64,000 nucleotides of DNA from Thermoplasmata archaeon (GTDB taxonomy: Archaea > Thermoplasmatota > Thermoplasmata > Lutacidiplasmatales > UBA184): positions 1 through 64,000 of the forward strand of contig DAHUZP010000021.1 of the NCBI GenBank assembly GCA_027306505.1. Direction: 5' to 3'. Under the pieces are notes generated by a model. The model did not search any database. It was not told the origin of the DNA and worked only from the letters and a program-made list of their open reading frames with translations. A program made the position numbers and the translations under genes. Below, piece by piece: positions 52,486-60,011 of this stretch; the first letter of the stretch is position 1, and each line of letters starts with the position of its first letter.

Positions 52486-52579
52486 GCCTCCCCTCCCCTC
52501 CTCATGGAACTTCTTCGTCCCTGTGCGCGGTCCCGAAGCCCCTCGGTGTCCCTCGGTTCCGAACGACCTCGCCTGGCCC

Positions 52580-53041
52580 TCAGCTGAAGCTCTTGCGAAC
52601 GGCGAGGAGATAGACGAACAGCCCCAGGAGCACGAAGAAGAGATAGGTGAACGGGAGGAAGAAGAAGAAGATCACCGCCTCTGCGGCGAAGAGGGCAACG
52701 GCGCAGAGCGCGAGCGCCCAGAGCTCCTGGTGCCATAGCCCGTTCGCGACGGAGAGCAGGATGAACCCTCCGAGGAACATCCCCGCGCCACCGAGGGGGC
52801 CGACCGTGAAGACGTTCTCCCCGAAGATCGTGACGAGCCCTCCAAGGGGCCCCAGCGCGACCGTCGGGGCGAGCAGGACGATGAGCCCGATGACGAGGGC
52901 CCCCACCCCGATCAGGACGACGAGGACGGAGAGGATCGCGACACCGATGGGCCGGTGAGGGTGTCCGAAGCCCGCGTGCACGGCGACGGTGCCGGGCATG
53001 GGGCGCATCGGAGGGGCGTGGTAGGGCGGCCGGACGCTCAT
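52580..53041 (-). CDS. small four-span membrane protein
   Basis: A 153-residue protein with a His/Pro-rich N-terminus (HAPPMRPMPG, HAGFGHPHRP). Four hydrophobic segments follow: about 33-58, 68-96, 105-122 and 124-145. GGAGGT lies 8 nt before ATG 53041. No family recognised. It is separated by 94 nt from the nitrilase and by 224 nt from the zinc-ribbon/RGG gene. Confidence 0.7.
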   Translation of the reverse strand: MSVRPPYHAPPMRPMPGTVAVHAGFGHPHRPIGVAILSVLVVLIGVGALVIGLIVLLAPTVALGPLGGLVTIFGENVFTVGPLGGAGMFLGGFILLSVANGLWHQELWALALCAVALFAAEAVIFFFFLPFTYLFFVLLGLFVYLLAVRKSFS

Positions 53042-53265
53042 CGGACCGACCTCCGGTCCCCCGCCCTCGACGAGGAAGGTGGTGGGTGGGTTGGGACCAT
53101 CCTTGCAGGCTCCTCAGGGGGCCTTGCGGCCCGAGAGAGGGGGCCCCTCCATGAGCCTTTCCCCGACCCCCGGGGGTCCAGGGTCGGGCCCCGCTGGACG
53201 GCCGTCAGGCTTCGGGCGCGGTCGACGTGGTCCCAGGGGCGTGATGCCCCTCGGCGAGGACCCAT

Positions 53266-54285
53266 CTATTCGTCGCGGGGACGGCGCCGGCGTCGCCGGT
53301 CGTCGTCGGAGTCATCGCGCCGCTCGAAGCGGCCGCCGCCTCCGCCGCCACCGCGGCCGCCGAAGCCGCCGCCACCGCCACGGCCGCCGTAGCCGCCGCC
53401 ACCGCCGCGGCCGCCGTAGCCGCCGCCACCGCGGGAGAACCGGCCGCCCCCGCCACCGCCTCCGCCCCCGCGACGACCACCGTAGCCGCCGCCACCGCCG
53501 CGGCCGCCGTAGCCGCCGCCACCGCCACGGCCGCCGTAGCCGCCGCCACCGCCACGGCCACCGTAGCCGCCGCCACCGCCACGGCCACCGTAGCCGCCGC
53601 CACCGCCGCCGCCCTCACGCGGAGGGAGGGTGAACTCGTTCGAGCAGGACGTGCAACGGCCCGTCACCGAGCCGTCAGCGTTCGCGTTGAACTCGAGGGG
53701 AGCACCGCACTGCCGGCAGCCCTTGGCGCGTGGGCCCATGTCGCGACCCCCTCCTCCGAAGGAGCGGGGACCGCGGGGACCACGGGGTCCGCCGCCGAAG
53801 CGACCTCCGCCACCCATGGCCGGCGGGCGCCGACCGGCGAGGTGGAAAGAGAAGGTCTTCCCGCACTGCTCGCAGGTACCGATGACGATGCCCTCTTCGT
53901 TCTCCTCGAAGGTGAGCGCGGACCCGCACGAGCGACAACCGCGGGTGGGAGCCTCTTCGGCCTCCTCCTCGTCGTCCTCGTCGTCGTCCTCATCATCGTC
54001 ATCGTCGTCGTCATCATCGCCCTCGCCCTTGGCGGCGCCCTTCGTGCCTTCGCTTCGGCGGTGCGAGGAGCGCTCCTCCTCGTCCTCGGGTGCCTCTTCG
54101 TCCTCGGCACCCTCGGCGGCTTGCCGCTTCCCTTCCGCGGGACGGGCTTCGGCCCCGGCATCGCGACCCTCTTCAGCGCTCATCGAAATCTCGTACCCAC
54201 AGCTCTCGCACGTCCCTAGGACGCTACCATCCGGGTGAAAGGAGAAGTTGAGCTCCGCCCCGCACTCCGCGCAGACCTTGGCCAT
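53266..54285 (-). CDS. three-zinc-ribbon protein with acidic linker and RGG tail
   Basis: A 339-residue protein with three repeats of one zinc ribbon, each C-x2-C-x17-C-x2-C (CAEC...CESC, CRSC...CEQC, CRQC...CTSC). The first and second are separated by a Lys/Glu then poly-Asp/Glu stretch. The second and third are joined by a Gly/Arg/Pro linker. After the third comes a long GGYGGRGGGG repeat and a short charged C-terminus (RRRRRPRDE). RGG/GYGG tails usually bind RNA, so a nucleic-acid-binding or RNA-chaperone role is likely. ATG 54285 lies about 28 nt after a TATA element and is probably leaderless. I know no archaeal family with this exact layout. Confidence 0.82.
   Translation of the reverse strand: MAKVCAECGAELNFSFHPDGSVLGTCESCGYEISMSAEEGRDAGAEARPAEGKRQAAEGAEDEEAPEDEEERSSHRRSEGTKGAAKGEGDDDDDDDDDEDDDEDDEEEAEEAPTRGCRSCGSALTFEENEEGIVIGTCEQCGKTFSFHLAGRRPPAMGGGGRFGGGPRGPRGPRSFGGGGRDMGPRAKGCRQCGAPLEFNANADGSVTGRCTSCSNEFTLPPREGGGGGGGYGGRGGGGGYGGRGGGGGYGGRGGGGGYGGRGGGGGYGGRRGGGGGGGGGRFSRGGGGYGGRGGGGGYGGRGGGGGFGGRGGGGGGGRFERRDDSDDDRRRRRRPRDE
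53340..53620 (-). repeat. in-gene repeat encoding GGYGGRGGGG units
   Basis: About ten near-identical copies of a roughly 27-bp unit (plus strand GCCGCCACCGCCACGGCCGC and variants), interrupted once by RRGGGG and SRGG segments. The repeat is coding and in frame, so it is a protein low-complexity tail rather than an intergenic array. Confidence 0.8.
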
Positions 54286-54310
54286 GTCGGAGTAGGCTCC
54301 CCCATCGCTC

Positions 54311-54317
54311 TTAAAGG
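54311..54317 (-). promoter_or_regulatory. TATA element for the zinc-ribbon/RGG gene
   Basis: CTTTAAG on the minus strand, centred about 29 nt before ATG 54285. There is no ribosome site next to the ATG, which suggests a leaderless transcript. Confidence 0.5.
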
Positions 54318-54487
54318 GGAGGGGGGAGCCTTTCGGGGCGTTCCGGCCCCGTCCGGGGGGGACGACCCCTCCCGAAGGCACCCTCCCAGCGAGCCCCCCA
54401 TAGGCGGGGACGCAAGGCCAACGGGGGGTCCTCCTGCCTCGCGTATCCCCTGTTGCCCACCCCCCCGGGGGGGTGTCGGGGCACCCT

Positions 54488-55534
54488 TCAGAACCGACGG
54501 GTCACGACGCCGTTCGCGATCTGCTCCAGGAGCGACTTGTACGGTCCGTTGGGGAGGGGGGCGAGAGCTTCTAGCGCCCGCCGGACCAGATGGTCCGCTT
54601 CCTGGACGCTCCTCGCGTGGGCGTCCGTCCGGTCGGTGAGCTCCTTGAGACGCATGAGGTCCGCGGGGCGCTTCCTGCGGATCAAGAAGAGCCGCTCGAA
54701 CTCCGTGCGCTCCCGCCCGTCGAGGGCGGCGTGCGCGTCCAGGGAGAGGAGCGTGGGGAGCCCCTCCCTCCAGTCGGAGAAGAGCGGCTTGCCGGTGATG
54801 TCGGGGTCCCCGTAGACGTCCAGGAGGTCGTCCTGGATCTGGAAGGCGACCCCCACCGCCTTCCCGTACTCCTCGAGGCCCTCCACGACCTCGCGGGGGG
54901 CCCCGGCGACCATGCCGCAGGAGGCGACGCCGGCGGAGACGATGCTCGCGGTCTTCATCACCATGATCCGGACGTAGCGGTCCCGGCCGAAGGTGAGGTC
55001 GTAGCGGGAGTTCTCCTGCATCATCTCGCCCTGCGCGAGCTCGGCGCAGGCCTCTCCGCAGCGCAGGATGATCTCGGGGGAGTAGCGCGCGGCGAGCTGG
55101 AAGGCCCGCACGAAGAGGTAGTCCCCCGCGACGATAGCGGCGGTAATCCCGAAGGCCCGGGGCACGGAGGGCTTGCCCCTCCTCAGGTCCGCCCGGTCGA
55201 TGACGTCGTCGTGCACGAGCGTCGCCGTGTGGATGAGCTGGAAGGCGGCCGCGAGCGGCTGGATGAGCCGGGTGTCCGGCGCGCCGAGGGCACGGTAGGC
55301 CGCCGCCATGAGCAGCGGGCGCACGCGCTTGCCGCCCGAGTCCGTCGCGTAGGTCGCAGCTTCGGCGAGGAACGGATAGGAGGCTCGGAGCGAGGCGCGC
55401 AGGTGCTCCTCGACGTCGGCGACGTCCTGCGCGAGGGTGGGCAGGAGCTCCTGGAAGCTCGACGCTTCCTCGGAACCCAGCACGGAGCGGACGAGGCTGC
55501 GCAGCGGCGCCTCATGCTCGGGAGGCGCGGTCAA
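54488..55534 (-). CDS. geranylgeranyl diphosphate synthase (polyprenyl synthetase)
   Basis: A 348-residue trans-prenyltransferase that builds GGPP (or a longer prenyl chain) from IPP for archaeal ether lipids. The first Asp-rich motif is HDDVIDRADLRRG (109-113) and the second is QIQDDLLDVYGD (235-239). GGKRVRP and FQLIHTATLVH are intact. I prefer a TTG start at 55534: GGAGG lies 4 nt upstream and TTGA overlaps the stop of the reductase. An ATG at 55570 has no ribosome site and would overlap by 40 nt. It is the last gene of the complex I/lipid run. Confidence 0.93.
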   Translation of the reverse strand: MTAPPEHEAPLRSLVRSVLGSEEASSFQELLPTLAQDVADVEEHLRASLRASYPFLAEAATYATDSGGKRVRPLLMAAAYRALGAPDTRLIQPLAAAFQLIHTATLVHDDVIDRADLRRGKPSVPRAFGITAAIVAGDYLFVRAFQLAARYSPEIILRCGEACAELAQGEMMQENSRYDLTFGRDRYVRIMVMKTASIVSAGVASCGMVAGAPREVVEGLEEYGKAVGVAFQIQDDLLDVYGDPDITGKPLFSDWREGLPTLLSLDAHAALDGRERTEFERLFLIRRKRPADLMRLKELTDRTDAHARSVQEADHLVRRALEALAPLPNGPYKSLLEQIANGVVTRRF

Positions 55535-56646
55535 GCTTCCTCCCCCCGGTGCGGCCAGCGAGAGGGCCATCGGAGCCGGATCATCGCATCGAGTCCCCTG
55601 GTACCCAGGTAGCGCATCCCGAGGGCGACCAGCACGTCGTGCCGTAGCCAGCGGTCCGCCGCCCGCTTCATCCTCCAAGCTCGGAGAAGCGGGGAGTACA
55701 TATGGTCCCGCCACCGCCGGTCATAGTCCCCCAGGGGCTTCCCCTCGTTGAGGTGCGCCGCGGCGGCCTTCCCCGCGTCCATCCCCGAGATCATGGCGGG
55801 CGGGATCCCCCCGCCGTTGGTCGCCATGACCAGGTTCGCCGCATCCCCCGCGACGAGCACCCGTCCCCGGACCGCCGAGGCGGGAGGAGGGCCCAGGGGC
55901 ACCCACCAGCGGGTGTAGCTGTGGGGCGCGGGAAGGCCCGCGTGCTTCGCGAACTTCGTCAGGAGCGAGGAGAGGGTCTCCCCCGGGGGCAGGCATGTCG
56001 CGCCGAGGCCCACGTTGGCTTCCCGCCCCTTGGGGATGATCCAGGCGTACCCCCCAGGGGCGAGGCGACCGAAGAAGAGCTCTAGGCGGTCCGCGAAGGA
56101 GACGTCCGAGGTCGCCGTGATCATCCGGTACATCTGACGCTCCGCCTGGAACCCGACCGCCCGGCCCACTTCGGTGAGCGGGCCGTCCGCCGCGACGACG
56201 ACCCGCGATTCTACCTCCTGGCCGCCCGCGAGCTGGAGCCGGGCCCCGCCGTCCTTGACGCCGACCACGCTCAGGGGGAAGCGGAGCTCCGCCCCGGCCG
56301 CTTCGGCCCGCAGGGCGAGCACCTTGTCGAAGGAGCGCCGGGAGACGGAGTAGCCGTCGACGCCAAAGGTGTAGCGGCCCCCCTTGGGGGAGACGCAGAC
56401 CATCTCATGGGTCCTCTGCAGGACGCTCGTCTCCGGGACCTGGAAGACCTCCTCGAAGCCCTGGTGGTTCGGGAAGAGGTCGCAGAGCTCCTCCAGGGTG
56501 GGGAGGAACTCCCCGCACTGCACCGGCTGGCCGAGCTCCGCCCTTCGGTCCACGAGCAGGGTGCGCGCCCCTCCCCGGGCGGCGAAGAGGGCGGCGGAGC
56601 TGCCCGCCGGTCCTGCCCCCACCACCACGACGTCGAAGCGTTCCAT
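55531..56646 (-). CDS. geranylgeranyl reductase (FAD-dependent)
   Basis: A 371-residue flavoprotein that saturates the isoprenoid chains of archaeal lipids. The N-terminal dinucleotide motif is VVGAGPAGSSAA (G10, G12, G15). A QCGEF segment near 45 and GDAANLV near 285, which contacts FAD, are typical of the family, and the length is typical. ATG 56646 is preceded by GGGGGGT. It lies 47 nt after nuoN and overlaps the GGPP synthase start, so the substrate-making and saturating enzymes are co-expressed. Confidence 0.93.
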   Translation of the reverse strand: MERFDVVVVGAGPAGSSAALFAARGGARTLLVDRRAELGQPVQCGEFLPTLEELCDLFPNHQGFEEVFQVPETSVLQRTHEMVCVSPKGGRYTFGVDGYSVSRRSFDKVLALRAEAAGAELRFPLSVVGVKDGGARLQLAGGQEVESRVVVAADGPLTEVGRAVGFQAERQMYRMITATSDVSFADRLELFFGRLAPGGYAWIIPKGREANVGLGATCLPPGETLSSLLTKFAKHAGLPAPHSYTRWWVPLGPPPASAVRGRVLVAGDAANLVMATNGGGIPPAMISGMDAGKAAAAHLNEGKPLGDYDRRWRDHMYSPLLRAWRMKRAADRWLRHDVLVALGMRYLGTRGLDAMIRLRWPSRWPHRGEEA

Positions 56647-56693
56647 CCCGACCCCCCTCTTCGCCCTGGGCGACCCTCGCCCCCGTCCCGCCC

Positions 56694-58391
56694 CTACGGC
56701 AGGCCCGAGAAGAAGGAGTTCGCCGCGTGGTTCGCGAGGTCGATGAGCGGGGTAGGGTAGATCCCCAGGATGATCGTGAGCGCGGCGCAGAGCACGATCG
56801 CCGTCCAGCGGGCGATCCCGATGGTACGGACCTCGTCGCGCAGGCGCATCCCGAGGTTGCTGCGGGAGAGCGGGGTGATGGGGTCGAGGGAGCGGGCGGC
56901 TTCCTTCGCGGGAGCCCTGGGGGTGCTCTCGCCCACCGCGACGGCCGCCGAGGGGGCGGAGCTCGGGGGGGCCGACGGGTCGTTCCCCGGGTCCGCGAGG
57001 TGGGCGACCGCGGGGGTCCACCGCCGCTCGGAGGTCGCTTCCGCCGGGGGCTCCACCATGTACATGATGCGCAGCACCCGCGCGTAGTAGAACACCGAGG
57101 CCGCGCTGTTGAGCAACCCCGCGATCGCGAGGACCACGAAGAGCCCCGGCTTCTCCACGGCGGAAGCGAAGAGGTAGAACTTCCCCACGAACCCCAGGGT
57201 GAGCGGGATGCCCGCGAGGGAGAGGAGCAGGACCGCGAAGGAGGCCGTGGTGACGGGGTGGGAGTGCCCCAGGCCCCGGTAGTCCTCGATGCGGCTCCCG
57301 ATGCCCAGCGTGGCCATCGCCGCGACGAAGAGGAAAGCACCTCCCTTCATCAGCACGTGCGCGACGGCCTGGATGGTCGCTCCCGCGAGCCCCGCTGGGG
57401 AAGCGACCGCGAGCCCGATGAGCAGGTAGCCTGCCTGGGAGATGGAGGAGTAGGCGAGCATCCGCTTCATGGTGCGCTGCTGCAGCGCGAGGATGTTCCC
57501 CACCGTCATGGTGACCAGGGCGAGGCCGCCGAGCGCGACGTAGAGCGCCCAGGCGCTGCTCGCGGTGTAGACCACGTCCTCCGCCGCGACGAAGACGACG
57601 ATCATCGCGAAGATGCCCATCTTCTTCGAGCCCGCGGCGAGGAAGGCCGAGACGTGGTCCGGGGCGCCATCGTACACGTCCACCGCCCACATGTGGAAGG
57701 GGACCGCGGTGACCTTGAACCCCAGGCCCACCATGAGGAGCCCCAGCCCCACGAGCGCCATCTGCGTCCCGTTGCCCCCCGGTGGGATGTCCGCGAGTCG
57801 GGCGAGCGCGGTCGACCCGTACGCCCCGTAGATGAGGCTCGCTCCGAAGAAGCTGATCGCGGTCGACAGCGCGCCGATGAGGTAGAACTTCATCGAGGCC
57901 TCCAGCGCCCGGGGGTCCTTCCGGGCGTAGGCGACGAGCACGTAGGTGGAGATGCCCGTGATCTCGACCGAGAGCAAGAGGAAGATGAGGTCCGCGGAGA
58001 GCGTCACGAGGAGCATGCCCAGCGTCGCGAGCGCGAGCAGTCCGTAGAAGATCGGGACCTCGCGGTCCCCCTCCGCTTCGGAGAGGGAGGCGAAGGCGAC
58101 GAGCAGGGCCGCCGAGAGCAGGATCGCCTGCCAGAGCAGGCCCAGCGGGGTGAACTGGATGGGCCCCACCGCGCCCGCGGAGAGCAGGCTCGAGGGGACC
58201 GTCGCGAAGAGGGTGAAGGGCACGACCGAGAGGTCGCCCAGGACCGAGAGGAGCGCGAGGCTGTAGAAGAGGACGGAGAAGCCCCCGACGACGGAGCGCT
58301 GCCGGACCCCGGCCGCGTCCATGAGGAAGGTGAGGAGCGCCCCGGCGAGCGCGAGCGCTTCCGGCAGGTAGGCTGAGATGGGGACGATCAT
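56694..58391 (-). CDS. nuoN: complex I subunit N (antiporter-like)
   Basis: A 565-residue polytopic protein of the respiratory proton-pumping oxidoreductase. Family residues are seen in LLSVEITGISTYVLVAY (Glu), EASMKFYLIGA (Lys), GLGFKVTAVPFHMW (Lys) and AAGSKKMGIF. A soluble Pro/Ala/Ser-rich insertion of about 75 residues (about 445-520) precedes the last span, making it longer than the usual 480-500. AGGAG lies before ATG 58391. It follows nuoM by 27 nt. Confidence 0.93.
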   Translation of the reverse strand: MIVPISAYLPEALALAGALLTFLMDAAGVRQRSVVGGFSVLFYSLALLSVLGDLSVVPFTLFATVPSSLLSAGAVGPIQFTPLGLLWQAILLSAALLVAFASLSEAEGDREVPIFYGLLALATLGMLLVTLSADLIFLLLSVEITGISTYVLVAYARKDPRALEASMKFYLIGALSTAISFFGASLIYGAYGSTALARLADIPPGGNGTQMALVGLGLLMVGLGFKVTAVPFHMWAVDVYDGAPDHVSAFLAAGSKKMGIFAMIVVFVAAEDVVYTASSAWALYVALGGLALVTMTVGNILALQQRTMKRMLAYSSISQAGYLLIGLAVASPAGLAGATIQAVAHVLMKGGAFLFVAAMATLGIGSRIEDYRGLGHSHPVTTASFAVLLLSLAGIPLTLGFVGKFYLFASAVEKPGLFVVLAIAGLLNSAASVFYYARVLRIMYMVEPPAEATSERRWTPAVAHLADPGNDPSAPPSSAPSAAVAVGESTPRAPAKEAARSLDPITPLSRSNLGMRLRDEVRTIGIARWTAIVLCAALTIILGIYPTPLIDLANHAANSFFSGLP

Positions 58392-58418
58392 GGACGCTCC
58401 TTCGACCTCTCCCAGGAC

Positions 58419-59981
58419 CTACCACTGGAAGCTGGTGCAGGCCCCTCCGATGAGCCCGTTATGGAGCGGACCGGCCGAGCAGGCGACCGAAAAGAGCGCG
58501 GAGACCGGGATCACCTGCTCGATGAGGAACGGCAGGATCCCGTAGAGCACGATGAGCCCCACCAGGAGGCTCATGCCCATCACCTCGGGGAACGACAGGT
58601 CGTGGGCCTTCTCGGGGATGCCTTTGGGGGGCCCGAAAGCCAACCGCTGGAGCATCCACAGGTAGAAGGCGGCCGTCACCACGAGGGCCATGAGCGGGAG
58701 CAGGACCCAATAGCCGAGCCCGTTCCACGCCGCGAGGAACGCGGAGAACTCCGCGGGGAAGCTCACGAGCGCGGGCAGGCCGAGCGACGCCAGCGAGCCG
58801 ATCATGAGCATCGTCGAGAGCACCGGGGTGCGCGCGGTGAGGCCCCCCACCGACGGGATGTCCCGGGTGCCGAAGGTGTGGTGCATCGACCCGGAGACCA
58901 TGAAGAGGAGGGCGCTCACGAGCCCGTGGGCGAACATGAGCAGGACCGCCGCCATCACGCCCAGCTGCGTCCAGAGGGCGATCGCGAGGAGCACGATGCC
59001 CATGTGGTTGATCGAGGAGTAGGCGACGACGCGCTTCAGGTCCCTCTGGGCGAGGGAGAGGTAGGCGCCCCAGACGATGGAGGCGAAGGCGAGGAAGAGC
59101 ATCACGGGGGTGAGGAGCTCCCGGCCCGTGGGCAGGAGAGGGGAAGCGAGCCGCAGGAGCCCGTAGCCTCCCAGCTTGAGCAGGATGCCCGCGAGGAGGA
59201 CCGAGCCCCCTGTGGGAGCCTCCACATGCGCGTCGGGGAGCCAGGTGTGGAAGGGGACCATCGGCAGCTTCACGCCGAAGCCGAAGAGGAGGGAGCCGAA
59301 CAGGAGGGCCTGGACGATGGGATTGAGGTAGGCATCCTGGGACTGCCGGCCGAAGGTGTTGACGAAGTCGAAGGAGTGCCAGTCCCCGAGGAAGACCATG
59401 GCGAGCAGCGCGACGAACATCGTCACGCTCGCGACGTGGGTGTAGACGAAGAACTTGAGCGCGGCGTAGTGGCGGCGCGGCCCGCCCCAGTGCCCGATGA
59501 GGAAGAACATCGGGATGAGGACGATCTCCCAGAAGACGAAGAACAGCAGGACGTCCAGCGAGACGAAGACGCCGATGCAGCCCGCGTTGGTGAGGAGCAT
59601 GAGCCCGAAGAACCCGTGAGGGTCCTTCTTCTCCTCCCAGTGATAGACCACGGCCGCGATGGTCACGATCGCCGAGAGCAGGATGAGCGGGAGCGAGATC
59701 CCGTCGATACCGACCAGGTAGTCCACCGAGAAGCCGCCACCGGGCGCCGCATAGGTGAACCAGGTGTGCAGCTCGCAGAACTGGAAGCCGCCCTGCTGGC
59801 AGTAGCCGGGGCCGTTCACGTTCACGCTGGGCTGGAACTCCATCATGATCGCGAGGACGGTCACGAGGGTCGCGAGGGAGACCCCGAGCGCCGCCCAGCG
59901 GGCGTAGCGCCCGGTCAAGAAGGTCACGAAGGCGCCCACGAGGGAGATCGCCAGGAGCGCGGAGAGCCAGGGCATCGACAT
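58419..59981 (-). CDS. nuoM: complex I subunit M (antiporter-like)
   Basis: A 520-residue proton channel subunit. Key residues are present: Glu in FFVFWEIVLIPMFFLIG, Lys in GFGVKLPMVPFHTWLPDAH, Lys in ILLKLGGYG and the C-terminal Glu in LVSFPAEFSAF. AGGAGG lies 5 nt before the ATG. It starts 30 nt after nuoL. A short Cys-containing exterior loop near residue 60 (YCQQGGFQFCELH) is unusual. Confidence 0.95.
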   Translation of the reverse strand: MSMPWLSALLAISLVGAFVTFLTGRYARWAALGVSLATLVTVLAIMMEFQPSVNVNGPGYCQQGGFQFCELHTWFTYAAPGGGFSVDYLVGIDGISLPLILLSAIVTIAAVVYHWEEKKDPHGFFGLMLLTNAGCIGVFVSLDVLLFFVFWEIVLIPMFFLIGHWGGPRRHYAALKFFVYTHVASVTMFVALLAMVFLGDWHSFDFVNTFGRQSQDAYLNPIVQALLFGSLLFGFGVKLPMVPFHTWLPDAHVEAPTGGSVLLAGILLKLGGYGLLRLASPLLPTGRELLTPVMLFLAFASIVWGAYLSLAQRDLKRVVAYSSINHMGIVLLAIALWTQLGVMAAVLLMFAHGLVSALLFMVSGSMHHTFGTRDIPSVGGLTARTPVLSTMLMIGSLASLGLPALVSFPAEFSAFLAAWNGLGYWVLLPLMALVVTAAFYLWMLQRLAFGPPKGIPEKAHDLSFPEVMGMSLLVGLIVLYGILPFLIEQVIPVSALFSVACSAGPLHNGLIGGACTSFQW

Positions 59982-60011
59982 CGTTCCTCCTTCCTCCCTG
60001 TACCTTCGCCT

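Noticed and set aside
53330-53620. CRISPR-like regular repeat
   Set aside because: The units are contiguous, without unique spacers, in frame, and encode GGYGGRGGGG; it is a protein repeat.
55571-55714. Longer GGPP synthase starting at 55714
   Set aside because: It would overlap the reductase gene by about 180 nt with no ribosome site, and the family does not need the extra residues.
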